Shown: positions 36,024-44,674 of the stretch, in pieces | Numbering within the stretch: the first letter of the stretch is position 1 | Layout: each line of letters starts with the position of its first letter | Source of the DNA: Chryseobacterium vaccae | GTDB taxonomy: Bacteria > Bacteroidota > Bacteroidia > Flavobacteriales > Weeksellaceae | Reading direction: 5' to 3' | Assembly (NCBI RefSeq): GCF_009602705.1 | Contig: NZ_VSWH01000001.1 | Coordinates: 992,001-1,056,000 of the forward strand | DNA length: 64,000 nt | The notes under the pieces: model-generated | Databases searched by the model: none | Seen by the model: the letters and a program-made list of their open reading frames with translations, nothing else | What the model was told of the DNA's origin: nothing | Made by a program: the position numbers and the translations under genes

Positions 36024-37103
36024 TCAGACCACTATACCTCCTACCCATTGTATTTCCCATTTTCCATTTTTGTATTCTGCCGAATAATCATTAGAAGAGC
36101 TGCTTCCGAATTCGTAAATATAGAATATGTCGGGATTTTTTGCATTCTTCTGTATTTTGGAAATGCCTCCGTCAGTGATATCCGTTATCCTTGTATAAGC
36201 AGTCTGCTTTCTTTTATCTTCTGAGATAAATAGTACCCTGAATCCCGGATTAACCTGATGAAAATAATCACAGCCACTTTCATATACCAGAAAAGAATAA
36301 TTCCTTTTGTCCTGATTTTCTTCTCCATAACCATTATTTAGGAGCAGCAATTCATAAAGTTGGGTAAATTTATTTTTATCGGACTTATACATAGGATTCA
36401 TATCTTCAAAATCATTAATGCCGTCTCCGTCTGTATCTTTATTATCCGAATTCAGACCTAAACTTTTCTCAAAAATATCGTTATAACCATCCTTATCTGT
36501 ATCCTTCATTAAATCCTTCAGCTTTATTTTGAATAATTTCCCGTCTTCCTGCGCCGAATAATCATCATATCCCGGAAGTCCCGGCACTTTAATGATTTTC
36601 ACCAGACTGCCTTCTATCTGAAGGTATTCTTCCTGAATAATAGGCTGTTCCTGAATTTTATTGAAATAGTAATGACTAAAACTAAGACCCAAAAAGTAAG
36701 CTGAAGGCTTATTATTTTCTATCTTTAATAACCAATACCCTAAATTATTTCTGGCCAGGGCATAAAGCACATTTCCTACCTTCTGTTGAGCAGTATACCA
36801 GAATTGTTTGGAAAACTTCTCATCAAACACTTTAAAATCAGTTTCTTTTCTTTTGAAGTTCTCTTCATATTCCTTATCGTAAGTATGGTCTGCTATGCTG
36901 TCTTTTTTAAAATCCCGGTATTTTGTCAGGTTTATAATTTCAAGGTAAGCGGGTTTTTCATTAAGGATCTGCTGTACTGTATAGGGTTTCTGCTCTTCGT
37001 ATGGACCATAAAGCTCGTCTTTACTGGCAACAAAACAGTTCTCTTCAGCAGATTTTGAACACGAAAAAAGCAGGGCAAGGACTGCAAAATATAAAATTTT
37101 CAT
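36024..37103 (-). CDS. Lipoprotein with thrombospondin type 3-like calcium repeats
   Basis: A 359-residue protein with a lipoprotein signal (MKILYFAVLALLFSCSKSAE, Cys15 in LFSC). Residues about 200-240 hold two Asp-rich motifs (DTDKDGYNDIFEKSLG and DTDGDGINDFEDMNP) like TSP type 3 repeats, which bind calcium. The rest has no recognised domain. The probable location is the outer membrane, facing the periplasm or the cell surface. It begins about 80 bp after ychF but has a hairpin between, so independent expression is likely. Confidence 0.78.
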   Translation of the reverse strand: MKILYFAVLALLFSCSKSAEENCFVASKDELYGPYEEQKPYTVQQILNEKPAYLEIINLTKYRDFKKDSIADHTYDKEYEENFKRKETDFKVFDEKFSKQFWYTAQQKVGNVLYALARNNLGYWLLKIENNKPSAYFLGLSFSHYYFNKIQEQPIIQEEYLQIEGSLVKIIKVPGLPGYDDYSAQEDGKLFKIKLKDLMKDTDKDGYNDIFEKSLGLNSDNKDTDGDGINDFEDMNPMYKSDKNKFTQLYELLLLNNGYGEENQDKRNYSFLVYESGCDYFHQVNPGFRVLFISEDKRKQTAYTRITDITDGGISKIQKNAKNPDIFYIYEFGSSSSNDYSAEYKNGKWEIQWVGGIVV

Positions 37104-37186
37104 AGTTAAAGTTTGCTACATGAATGCAAAAAACGCTCCCAAATTCATGGAAACGTTTTTTAATTATAACGAACTTTAATATTTTC

Positions 37187-38278
37187 TTATACGTTGAATC
37201 TGAAATGCATAATATCACCGTCTTTTACGATATATTCTTTCCCTTCTACGGAAAGTTTTCCGGCTTCTTTTATCTTCACTTCTGAACCGTAAGTAACGTA
37301 ATCTTCATATTTAATTACTTCTGCACGGATGAATCCTTTTTCGAAATCTGTGTGAATTACCCCTGCAGCCTGAGGAGCTGTCCATCCCTGTCCTATGGTC
37401 CAGGCTCTAACCTCTTTTACTCCGGCTGTGAAGTACGTCTGAAGTTTCAACAGGTCATATGCTTTTCGGATCAGACGGTTTACTCCCGGTTCCTGAAGGC
37501 CAAGTTCATCAAGGAAGATTTCTCTTTCTTCAAAAGTTTCCAATTCATTGATGTCTGCTTCAATCTGAGCAGCTAAAACTACTACTTCAGCCCCTTCATT
37601 TTTAGCCATTTCTTCGATTTTACCAATCCATTCGTTTCCGTTTTTGATTGAATTTTCGTCTACGTTACAAACATAAAGAACAGGCTTATTTGTCAAAAGC
37701 TGCACTTCACCGATAATTGATTTTGCAAAATCATCTACAGCAAATTCTCTTGCATTTTTTCCATCTTCCAGGAATTTCTGCAGATTCTGAAGGGTTTCAT
37801 AGGTAAGAATATCTTCTTTTTTCCCTGACTTAATGAATTTTTTAGCTTTTTCAACAGCTTTACCTACCGTTTCAAGATCTTTCAATTGCAGCTCGATATC
37901 GATAATTTCTTTATCTCTTAACGGGTCTACAGATCCTTCAACGTGAACGATATTTCCGTTATCAAAGCATCTTAAAACGTGGATGATGGCTTCACACTCA
38001 CGAATATTGGCAAGGAACTGATTTCCCAGTCCTTCTCCTTTGCTGGCTCCTTTTACGAGACCTGCAATATCAACAATTTCCACAACAGCCGGCAAAACTC
38101 TCTCTGGCTTCACTATTTTTTCCAGTTCAAACAATCTCTGGTCTGGTACAGATACCGTTCCTAAGTTCGGTTCTATGGTACAGAAAGGATAGTTTGCTGA
38201 TTGAGCTTTTGCGTTGCTTAAACAGTTAAAAAGGGTTGATTTACCTACATTCGGAAGGCCTACGATTCCACATTTCAT
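37187..38278 (-). CDS. ychF: Redox-regulated ATPase YchF (Obg-family)
   Basis: A 363-residue P-loop NTPase, an OLA1/YchF member that prefers ATP. GLPNVGKSTLFNCLS (G1), DIAGLVKGASKGEGLGNQFL (G3 region) and the C-terminal TGS domain (TYFTAGVKEVRAWTIGQGWT, then VKDGDIMHFRFNV) are diagnostic. It is cytoplasmic and ribosome-associated in other bacteria. The length is standard. A TATCTTTG box lies about 110 bp upstream. Confidence 0.96.
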   Translation of the reverse strand: MKCGIVGLPNVGKSTLFNCLSNAKAQSANYPFCTIEPNLGTVSVPDQRLFELEKIVKPERVLPAVVEIVDIAGLVKGASKGEGLGNQFLANIRECEAIIHVLRCFDNGNIVHVEGSVDPLRDKEIIDIELQLKDLETVGKAVEKAKKFIKSGKKEDILTYETLQNLQKFLEDGKNAREFAVDDFAKSIIGEVQLLTNKPVLYVCNVDENSIKNGNEWIGKIEEMAKNEGAEVVVLAAQIEADINELETFEEREIFLDELGLQEPGVNRLIRKAYDLLKLQTYFTAGVKEVRAWTIGQGWTAPQAAGVIHTDFEKGFIRAEVIKYEDYVTYGSEVKIKEAGKLSVEGKEYIVKDGDIMHFRFNV

Positions 38279-38385
38279 ATTGTAAAATTCAAAGTTTTAA
38301 GGTTTAGGTTTAAAGTTCAGTACATTAGGTTTAAAGTTTTCTTAAGACTTTTTGCTGCATTAATGAACCTTGAACTTTAAGCGTG

Positions 38386-38393
38386 CAAAGATA
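38386..38393 (-). promoter_or_regulatory. -7 box of ychF
   Basis: Minus-strand TATCTTTG fits TAnnTTTG and leaves a leader of about 100 nt. Confidence 0.45.
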
Positions 38394-38492
38394 GTGATTT
38401 TAGAATGAGTTTCATAATAAAAAAATCTGCCAAATTCTGACAGATTTAAGTAATGTTCATCGGGAATAAGAATTTCTGGTTTATAAAGATGT

Positions 38493-38630
38493 GAAGCTGG
38501 GGGCAGGAAGAGGGAAGCAATTGAGGTTATAAATCATAAGTTTTTATCCTTTTTAAGACAATTAAATTGTATATGATCATTAATAATTATAAACAAAATT
38601 AACTTCCTGTCTCCCTCTTCCTGCTCAAGC
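38493..38630. repeat. Dispersed intergenic element, two inverted copies
   Basis: GAAGCTGGGGGCAGGAAGAG (38493 on) and the inverse-oriented CTCCCTCTTCCTGCTCAAGC (38611-38630) face each other across about 85 bp. They share a GCAGGAAGAGGGA core. The whole could fold as a long hairpin. It fills the 38279-38680 gap between ychF and ferritin, where no gene is seen. Confidence 0.45.
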
Positions 38631-38680
38631 ATCTTAACCTTAAGTCCAATCTGAAATCAGGTTAAATTTATTCAAAGGTT

Positions 38681-39232
38681 TTATGGATTATTCCCCGTGG
38701 CTTCCTGAGCCAGCGGCACGTCATTTGGTGCATCCTGCAGAACTCTGTCCAGTGTAAATAAGGACTCGTCTGTAGCACGGTCGCCACCTGCAATTTTTAA
38801 TTTATCAATCAGATTTTGGGCCAATGTTTCCTCTTCAATCTGTTCCTGAACAAACCATTGCATAAAGTTCCATGTTGCCCAGTCTTTTTCTTCCAGTGCC
38901 AGATCTACAATTTTATAGATGGCCGTAGTGTTATCTACCTCATGTTTGAAAACACCGTCAAAGCAGGCTGATAGAGATTCAGGATCAGCTGGTGGTTCGG
39001 GAATAGCCTCTACTTTAGGTTTTCCGCCTCTGTTCAGAATGTATTCCATGAATTTAATAGAATGATTTCTTTCTTCCTGTGCATGCCTGTATAGAAAATT
39101 GGCAATTCCCTGATATCCTTTATCATCTGCCCAGATTCCGTAAGATAAAAAAACGTGTGATGCGTGAATTTCTTTGTTCATCTGAGCACTCAATGCTTTT
39201 TCCACATTGGTGGAAAGTCGGTTAGTATTCAT
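38681..39232 (-). CDS. ftnA: Ferritin (bacterial non-haem type)
   Basis: A 183-residue four-helix iron-storage protein. Ferroxidase residues are visible in the helices: Glu in NKEIHASHVFLSYG, Glu-Glu and His in HAQEERNHSIKF, and Glu in WFVQEQIEEET. It stores iron as ferric mineral in 24-mers. The C-terminal tail (about 20 residues, VPLAQEATGNNP) is slightly longer than in E. coli FtnA. It is monocistronic. Confidence 0.93.
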   Translation of the reverse strand: MNTNRLSTNVEKALSAQMNKEIHASHVFLSYGIWADDKGYQGIANFLYRHAQEERNHSIKFMEYILNRGGKPKVEAIPEPPADPESLSACFDGVFKHEVDNTTAIYKIVDLALEEKDWATWNFMQWFVQEQIEEETLAQNLIDKLKIAGGDRATDESLFTLDRVLQDAPNDVPLAQEATGNNP

Positions 39233-39664
39233 AATGTTATATTTTGGTGATTATGGAATTTATCATGCAAAAATGGTTCCGATAAAGCATTTATGGTAAA
39301 CAAAATTAAATCAACTACTATTATATCCTATTGAATTTCATCATTTTACAGTGATAATTTATAGTTATTCTAAAATAAATTGGCTGGTTCTCCCGTATTA
39401 CCGTTTCAGTAAGCTGGCTGTTTTCAGATCTTCTCTCAGCTTTATAATGTAAATAAAACAATCAAATCAGAAAAAAGCGATGGCATCCCTACTTTTGAAG
39501 AGAAATTGAAAATTTCATCTAATGGGCTAAAATTGTGAATATTGGAAAACGCGGGGCGCAAAGCATTTTAAACTGTTATACGCATTTTAAGGCGCAAGAA
39601 AACCCAAGGTTTTCAGCCAGCTTTTATTCTCAATTAATCATTTAATTTATTGTGAGTGTATACA
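39233..39664. other. Noncoding region upstream of ferritin
   Basis: No gene is seen. It contains the ferritin upstream region, with a CATTTTTG near-match to the -7 box around 39275, and AT-rich sequence. GGCGCAAAG and GGCGCAAG appear near 39551 and 39591, possibly part of a decayed noncoding repeat. Confidence 0.35.
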
Positions 39665-39713
39665 TAAAAAATCTGCTTTATTTGCGGGAAAACTCTCACA
39701 GATAAAGCAGATT
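39665..39713 (-). terminator. Terminator of the GHL10 gene
   Basis: AATCTGCTTTAT (39670-39681) pairs with ATAAAGCAGATT (39702-39713). On the minus strand it is followed by TTTTT. The loop is long (20 nt). Confidence 0.65.
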
Positions 39714-39787
39714 GAACGGATTTATCATGAAGCAAACAACTTTCTGAATTTTGAATTATTCAATAGTTTTGCTTTTTTTAAGCAGGT

Positions 39788-41392
39788 TTATTTCACTTTC
39801 CTTGCTGAATAATCACTTTCGTTTCCTAGCCTGTCTACTGCTTTTATGGCCACAGCATTCAGTTTTTGTCCGTTTTTATTCTTCGGAATATCTTTAGAAA
39901 GGGTGTCAAGTGTGAGAATTTCAGTTTCCCAAACACCATTGTATTGAGTGAAAAGAATCCATTGGAAGACATCTCCTATATTTTTCGTACTCCATCTGGC
40001 CTGAGCGGCATTTCCACCATCTGTAATAAATAGAGTGGGAATTTGTAACGGATCTGCTTTAATCCATGGAGATTTCGGAACCAGAGCTTTTTCTTTGTAA
40101 GGTCCATTTTTCAGAACAGGAAGCATATTGGGATTTTTGGTAAGCCCGGCAATACTCCAATGTATTTCTCCGGCATCATTCTTTAAGACCTGCCTGGAAA
40201 TCTCGATCTGATTTTTAATTTCAGTGGGACGGTCTGCTACCTTTATTTCAACGGTATTTAATCCCGGCCATACGTGGCGGTTCATTACATTTTCTGACTT
40301 CCACCAGTTCAGCAAAGCTTCAAATCCCTGTCCTTTAGAATCAATCGGCCAATACAGCTGTGGTGAAAAATAATCTACCCAGCCTTTATTCAGCCATAAT
40401 TTAGCATCTGCATACAGTTCGTCATATTGGGAAGATCCTACGATTCCGGCAGGATAGCCAGGCTTCCAGATTCCGAACGGGCTGATTCCGAATTTTACAT
40501 AGTTTTTTTCGGCATGAACTTCTTTATAGATTCTTTCTACAAATTTATTGACATTATCTCTTCTCCAATCTGCTCTGGATAATGTTCCCCCGTTTCTCAG
40601 ATATTCATTCCATGATGCATTATCAGGAAAGTCTGCTCCTCTGTTATAAACGGCATAAGGATAAAAATAATCATCAAAATGAACGGCATCAATATCATAT
40701 CTTTTCACAATGTCTTTTACTACATTGGAAACATGTCCCTGAGTTCTTGGATTTGCCGGATCAAACCAATACATTCCGTTCTTCAGCTTCACTACAATAT
40801 CAGAGAGTTTACTGGCCATTGAATGCCCATTCACACTTCCTCCGTTTGAGTGATGAGCACGATAAGGATTTAACCATACGTGAAGCTCTAATCCTCTTTT
40901 GTGAGATTCTTCAATCCAAAATTGCAGGGGGTCGTAATTTGGATACGGAGGTGTTCCGGTCTGCCCGGTCAGGAAATACGACCAAGGTTCAATACTGCTG
41001 GTGTATAAAGCATCTGCAGAGGGTCTTATCTGAAAGATGACAGCATTGAAGTTATTTTCCTGAAGCATATTCAACATACTGATTGCTTCAGCTTTTTGCT
41101 GCTCAACCGATAAATTATTTCTTGAAGGCCAATTAATGTTTGCCACACTCGCAATCCAAGCTCCACGAAATTCACGCTTGATTACTGGAAGATTCACTTT
41201 AAAATCTTCTTCACCTAATGCTGTCGCAATAGGCGGAACTTTTGCAGGATTCGGAGCTTTAACCGTGTTATTTGATGACTTTACTGTTTTTGTCGTTTTG
41301 GATTTAGGTCCGTTTTCCCTCACAGCACAAGAAATGCTGAAAGATGCAAAGAAACCTAATATGCAGACTAATTTTATTTTAGTGATTTTCAT
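39788..41392 (-). CDS. GHL10 family glycoside hydrolase-like lipoprotein
   Basis: A 534-residue surface or periplasmic lipoprotein (signal ending SISC, Cys22). The catalytic-type TIM barrel of the GHL10/YddW family spans about 70-400: REFRGAWIASVANINWPS, NAVIFQIRPSADALY, DAVHFDDYFYPY and KFGISPFGIWKPG. Family members act on peptidoglycan-type or other glycans lacking the stem peptide; the exact substrate here is unknown. A fibronectin-like C-terminal part follows (residues 430-534). It has its own promoter. Confidence 0.88.
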   Translation of the reverse strand: MKITKIKLVCILGFFASFSISCAVRENGPKSKTTKTVKSSNNTVKAPNPAKVPPIATALGEEDFKVNLPVIKREFRGAWIASVANINWPSRNNLSVEQQKAEAISMLNMLQENNFNAVIFQIRPSADALYTSSIEPWSYFLTGQTGTPPYPNYDPLQFWIEESHKRGLELHVWLNPYRAHHSNGGSVNGHSMASKLSDIVVKLKNGMYWFDPANPRTQGHVSNVVKDIVKRYDIDAVHFDDYFYPYAVYNRGADFPDNASWNEYLRNGGTLSRADWRRDNVNKFVERIYKEVHAEKNYVKFGISPFGIWKPGYPAGIVGSSQYDELYADAKLWLNKGWVDYFSPQLYWPIDSKGQGFEALLNWWKSENVMNRHVWPGLNTVEIKVADRPTEIKNQIEISRQVLKNDAGEIHWSIAGLTKNPNMLPVLKNGPYKEKALVPKSPWIKADPLQIPTLFITDGGNAAQARWSTKNIGDVFQWILFTQYNGVWETEILTLDTLSKDIPKNKNGQKLNAVAIKAVDRLGNESDYSARKVK

Positions 41393-41430
41393 AAAATGAT
41401 ATCAAGAAAGAATTTCTGAGTTGTAAAAGA

Positions 41431-41460
41431 CAAAACTAATGATATAAAGATAATTTCAAA
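41431..41460 (-). promoter_or_regulatory. Promoter of the GHL10 gene
   Basis: Minus-strand TTTG (41460-41457), 18 bp, then TAGTTTTG (41438-41431). The leader is about 35 nt. Confidence 0.55.
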
Positions 41461-41483
41461 AATCTTACACTGTAAAATTTAGT

Positions 41484-41515
41484 TAAAAAAAAGGTGCAGA
41501 AAATTTCTGCACCTT
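41484..41515 (-). terminator. Terminator of the porin-MFS operon
   Basis: AAGGTGCAGAAA and TTTCTGCACCTT (41491-41515) form a 12-bp stem around a single A, with a T run on the minus strand. Confidence 0.85.
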
Positions 41516-41540
41516 AATTAAATGTAAATGAATGGATAAT

Positions 41541-42956
41541 TTAAACTTCTGAAAGACTTTGGTTTGCCTTAGCATTCACTGTATCTACATTTTCTTCTTC
41601 GGTAAGATCTGTTTTGTAGGTTTCAGGAACAAACAAAATATTGACAATAATTGCAATAACAACCAATAAAACCGGATAAGCCAACCCAATGAAAGGAGTC
41701 AAAGCAACGCTTACCACAAATGAAGTCTTAATAAATTCAGTTACAAAGGTTGTCGCCCCACCGATAAAGCCGTTCCCCATGTTTTGAGCAAATCCCATAC
41801 TTGTATAACGGATTTTGGTTGGGAAAATCTCAAGCATAAATGCACCTAAAGGTCCATAGGTTGCTGCTCCGGCTACAGAAAGAAGGAAACTGATTCCCAT
41901 AATCTTTAAAGTTGCGGCAGTGCTGATGGCATGAACTTCCGTTAAGCCATCCGGATTTCCGATTTTCATAAATAAATAGAATGAGGTTGGAATTAAGATT
42001 AAACTTGAAATTAAACCGCCAATCAGTACTTTTTTCCGTCCGATTTTATCACTTAAAGCTCCAAAATATTGGTAGAAATAAGCACTGAACAAAGTAACAA
42101 CACCTGTAATCATTAAAACTGTAGTTTCTTCTAATTTCACAGCACGCTGCATGAAGAAAAGCGTGACGAAAAGGCTGGTCTGCATTACAGAACTTTGTGC
42201 TGCATTACCTCCGAAAATAGCTTTCAGCATCAATTTAATATTTCCTTTTGTGGTAAACGCTTCTTTTACTGGAGCTTTACTTGTTTTTCCTGCTTTTTTA
42301 AGCTCTTCAAAAACCGGACTTTCATGAAGTTTTTTTCTGGCGAAATAACTTAAAAGAACCAAAACTGAACTTAATAAAAATGGAATTCTCCATCCGAAGC
42401 TATTGAAATCTGTTTCAGACATCATTGTTCTTGTCACGAAGATTACACTTAAACAAACCAAAAGTCCGATAGGAACCGTTGCCTGAATAAAACCTGTGTA
42501 AAATCCTCTTTTATTTGCCGGTGCGTGTTCTGCAACGTAAATTACAGCACCTGCATATTCGCCACTGATAGCTAATCCCTGCATTAATCTGCAAACTAAA
42601 AGTAAAATTGGAGCAGCCCAGCCAATGCTTGAAAAATTGGGAATACACCCAATCAGGAAGGTTGAAGCTCCCATTAAGATTAATGAAAGAAGGAAAGAGT
42701 ATTTTCGTCCAATTTTGTCACCAATATTTCCAAAAATAAGTGATCCAATTGGTCTGAACATGAATGATGAAGCGACTACGGCCAATGTTTCTAAGAAGTG
42801 GGATGACCCGTCAGCAGGGAAAAGGTTTACCGAAAGTGAACCTGCCAGAATAATTGCCAGAAACATATCGTACCATTCGATCAAGGTTCCTGCAGATGAC
42901 GCAATAATAACAGTCAGAATGCTGTTTTTTTGCTTTGATTGTGTTGTAATATCCAT
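41541..42956 (-). CDS. MFS transporter, metabolite:H+ symporter (MHS) family
   Basis: A 471-residue inner-membrane carrier with 12 predicted helices. The start SSAGTLIEWYDMFLAIILAG and the loop GDKIGRKYSFL are typical of MHS-family carriers such as ProP, ShiA and KgtP. The second half repeats the loop as LSDKIGRKKVL. Likely substrates are osmolytes or organic acids. It follows the porin gene by 34 nt, so outer- and inner-membrane uptake are encoded together. Control by the palindrome at 44387 would apply to both. Confidence 0.9.
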   Translation of the reverse strand: MDITTQSKQKNSILTVIIASSAGTLIEWYDMFLAIILAGSLSVNLFPADGSSHFLETLAVVASSFMFRPIGSLIFGNIGDKIGRKYSFLLSLILMGASTFLIGCIPNFSSIGWAAPILLLVCRLMQGLAISGEYAGAVIYVAEHAPANKRGFYTGFIQATVPIGLLVCLSVIFVTRTMMSETDFNSFGWRIPFLLSSVLVLLSYFARKKLHESPVFEELKKAGKTSKAPVKEAFTTKGNIKLMLKAIFGGNAAQSSVMQTSLFVTLFFMQRAVKLEETTVLMITGVVTLFSAYFYQYFGALSDKIGRKKVLIGGLISSLILIPTSFYLFMKIGNPDGLTEVHAISTAATLKIMGISFLLSVAGAATYGPLGAFMLEIFPTKIRYTSMGFAQNMGNGFIGGATTFVTEFIKTSFVVSVALTPFIGLAYPVLLVVIAIIVNILFVPETYKTDLTEEENVDTVNAKANQSLSEV

Positions 42957-42990
42957 TTTAATTTTTCGTTTTAATTTTTAGAAATCATTT

Positions 42991-44325
42991 TTAGAACATA
43001 AAGAAAGTCGCGACGTGGAAGCGGTTGTTTCGTGCATTGTATTCGTTTCCGATACCTCTTCCGTTGCTTTGAGCATTTCCCCAGGTGGCTACTGTATTCT
43101 CAACCTCAAATCTCAGACGAATTGCTTTGCTCAAAATCCAATCAACACGCGGAACCACTCTCCATAAATGATCAACACTTCGCCCTCCTGGAGTTGCAGA
43201 AATTGCGCCCCAAGAAGAAGTTACACCATAAGTTGTCGCTACTCTTCCTTCAACAGGATCATTAGCACCCATGTTTTTCACATAACCTGCGAAAAGTCCG
43301 AATGCCACTTTTTTAGCAGTTGTCTGTTGAAAATCAATCCAACCGCTTCTTGTATTCATTGTTCTGAAAATATCTGCCTGTCCCGGTGCTGCATAGCCTA
43401 TGAAACCTCCCAGCATCACGAGTGATGCAGAGTTTTGCCCCATCATTGCAGATGCACTGATTGTCAAAGGTTTTGTGATTGCTTTTGCGTATGCCATTGC
43501 TGTAAAGCTTTTCACACGGTTATTGTTCACGATTGGCGGTGTTCCTGAAGACAGTTGTGGTCTTAACTCTTCGTATTGTGCGGCAATTCCAGCAACAAAT
43601 TTTGAAGATTTATATTGAAACTGTAAATGAGTCGAAGGCATTCCGCTGTCTCGGTAAGGTGTGGTGTTTGGGGTAAAATCACGCTGCGAGTTGATAGCGG
43701 CAATTACTTTAAATTTATCTGAAAGTTTATGTGTCAATCTTACCTGAGGATTTCTGTTTAATGCAAAAATCGGAGAACCTGTACTGTAGTTAACCACATT
43801 CGGAAGACAGTCAAGAATTACCATTGGATGCCAGTACTGCCCTACTCCAAGCTGTGTTTTTTCCCAGTCTAAAGTAATGTATGCATGTCTTAAACGAAAC
43901 TCGTTGATTCCGCCTTCTGTGGCACCAAAAAATTCACCTTCCAAAATACCTGCTGTTTTTGCTCCTAAAACATCCGGACCTTTTACATTGATACCCGCTC
44001 GTGAAACGACTGAAAGCATATGAAATTTTGGGGAATCGTTGATATCCTCACCATTCACATCCAGTGCACGATCTCTTGGATAAAGCGGAACGATGTTTTC
44101 TCCTGCACCAATGTTTTGTCTGGTATCGTAGAAAATATCATTTCGGATGAAACCATAAAAGTCAACTTTTACTTTTGCTTCTTGAGGTTGAGCCACAATA
44201 ACTGGCTTTGCACTAACTAAAGAGTCATTAATTGTTTTGTCTGATGTATTTTGCTGTGCATTTCCCAATATTGAAACACTCAGCAAAGCACCAGCTAAAG
44301 TGCGTTGTAAGAATTTTCTTTTCAT
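42991..44325 (-). CDS. Outer-membrane porin (DcaP-like)
   Basis: A 444-residue beta-barrel protein with a signal peptide (cleavage after GNAQ, about residue 24). The barrel begins VKVDFYGFIRNDIFYDT and ends with the aromatic residue in FHVATFFMF, as outer-membrane barrels do. The sequence resembles DcaP-type trimeric porins for small anionic solutes. It is upstream of and cotranscribed with the MHS transporter, forming an envelope-spanning uptake pair. An 18-bp palindrome overlaps its promoter. Confidence 0.83.
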   Translation of the reverse strand: MKRKFLQRTLAGALLSVSILGNAQQNTSDKTINDSLVSAKPVIVAQPQEAKVKVDFYGFIRNDIFYDTRQNIGAGENIVPLYPRDRALDVNGEDINDSPKFHMLSVVSRAGINVKGPDVLGAKTAGILEGEFFGATEGGINEFRLRHAYITLDWEKTQLGVGQYWHPMVILDCLPNVVNYSTGSPIFALNRNPQVRLTHKLSDKFKVIAAINSQRDFTPNTTPYRDSGMPSTHLQFQYKSSKFVAGIAAQYEELRPQLSSGTPPIVNNNRVKSFTAMAYAKAITKPLTISASAMMGQNSASLVMLGGFIGYAAPGQADIFRTMNTRSGWIDFQQTTAKKVAFGLFAGYVKNMGANDPVEGRVATTYGVTSSWGAISATPGGRSVDHLWRVVPRVDWILSKAIRLRFEVENTVATWGNAQSNGRGIGNEYNARNNRFHVATFFMF

Positions 44326-44365
44326 ATCTAAGTTTTTTTCAGTGAAGCCCTTATTGCTTCATTTC

Positions 44366-44404
44366 CAAACATACAAATTTTATTAAAACTAACAAGTGTT
44401 AGTT
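44366..44404 (-). promoter_or_regulatory. Porin promoter with an 18-bp palindromic operator
   Basis: Minus-strand TTG (44395-44393), 19 bp, then TATGTTTG (44373-44366) is a near-ideal promoter. The -33 box lies inside AACTAACAAGTGTTAGTT (44387-44404), whose 8-nt arms are perfectly inverted around AG. The design suggests a dimeric repressor, for example of the TetR family; no such gene is nearby. Positions 44405-44624 are AT-rich and without a gene. Confidence 0.7.
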
Positions 44405-44624
44405 AGTATAATTAATAAAATGTATTTATTAAAATCATATGTTAAATTGAATTAAAGCAATGAAATTCATAAAAATACAAATCAAAACATACTGAAAACT
44501 CACACTTTACAACAAATAACAATTAAATTCAAAATAAACGGATTAACTATATTAAGTTTGCAAAGTTTTTTAAAAACAGTAATAAAAATATTTGAAAACT
44601 GACAAAAATCATAAATATGAGCAT

Positions 44625-44650
44625 AAAAAAAGCCCCGAAAAATCGAGGCT
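44625..44650 (-). terminator. Terminator of typA
   Basis: On the minus strand AGCCTCG pairs with CGGGGCT (one U-G pair) and is followed by TTTTTTT. Confidence 0.75.
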
Positions 44651-44674
44651 AAATTATAATTTAAGAATTTCAGA

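Noticed and set aside
44553..44560. Plus-strand TAAGTTTG promoter-like box
   Set aside because: It would transcribe toward the typA terminator with no gene to drive, and the region is so AT-rich that a chance match is likely.
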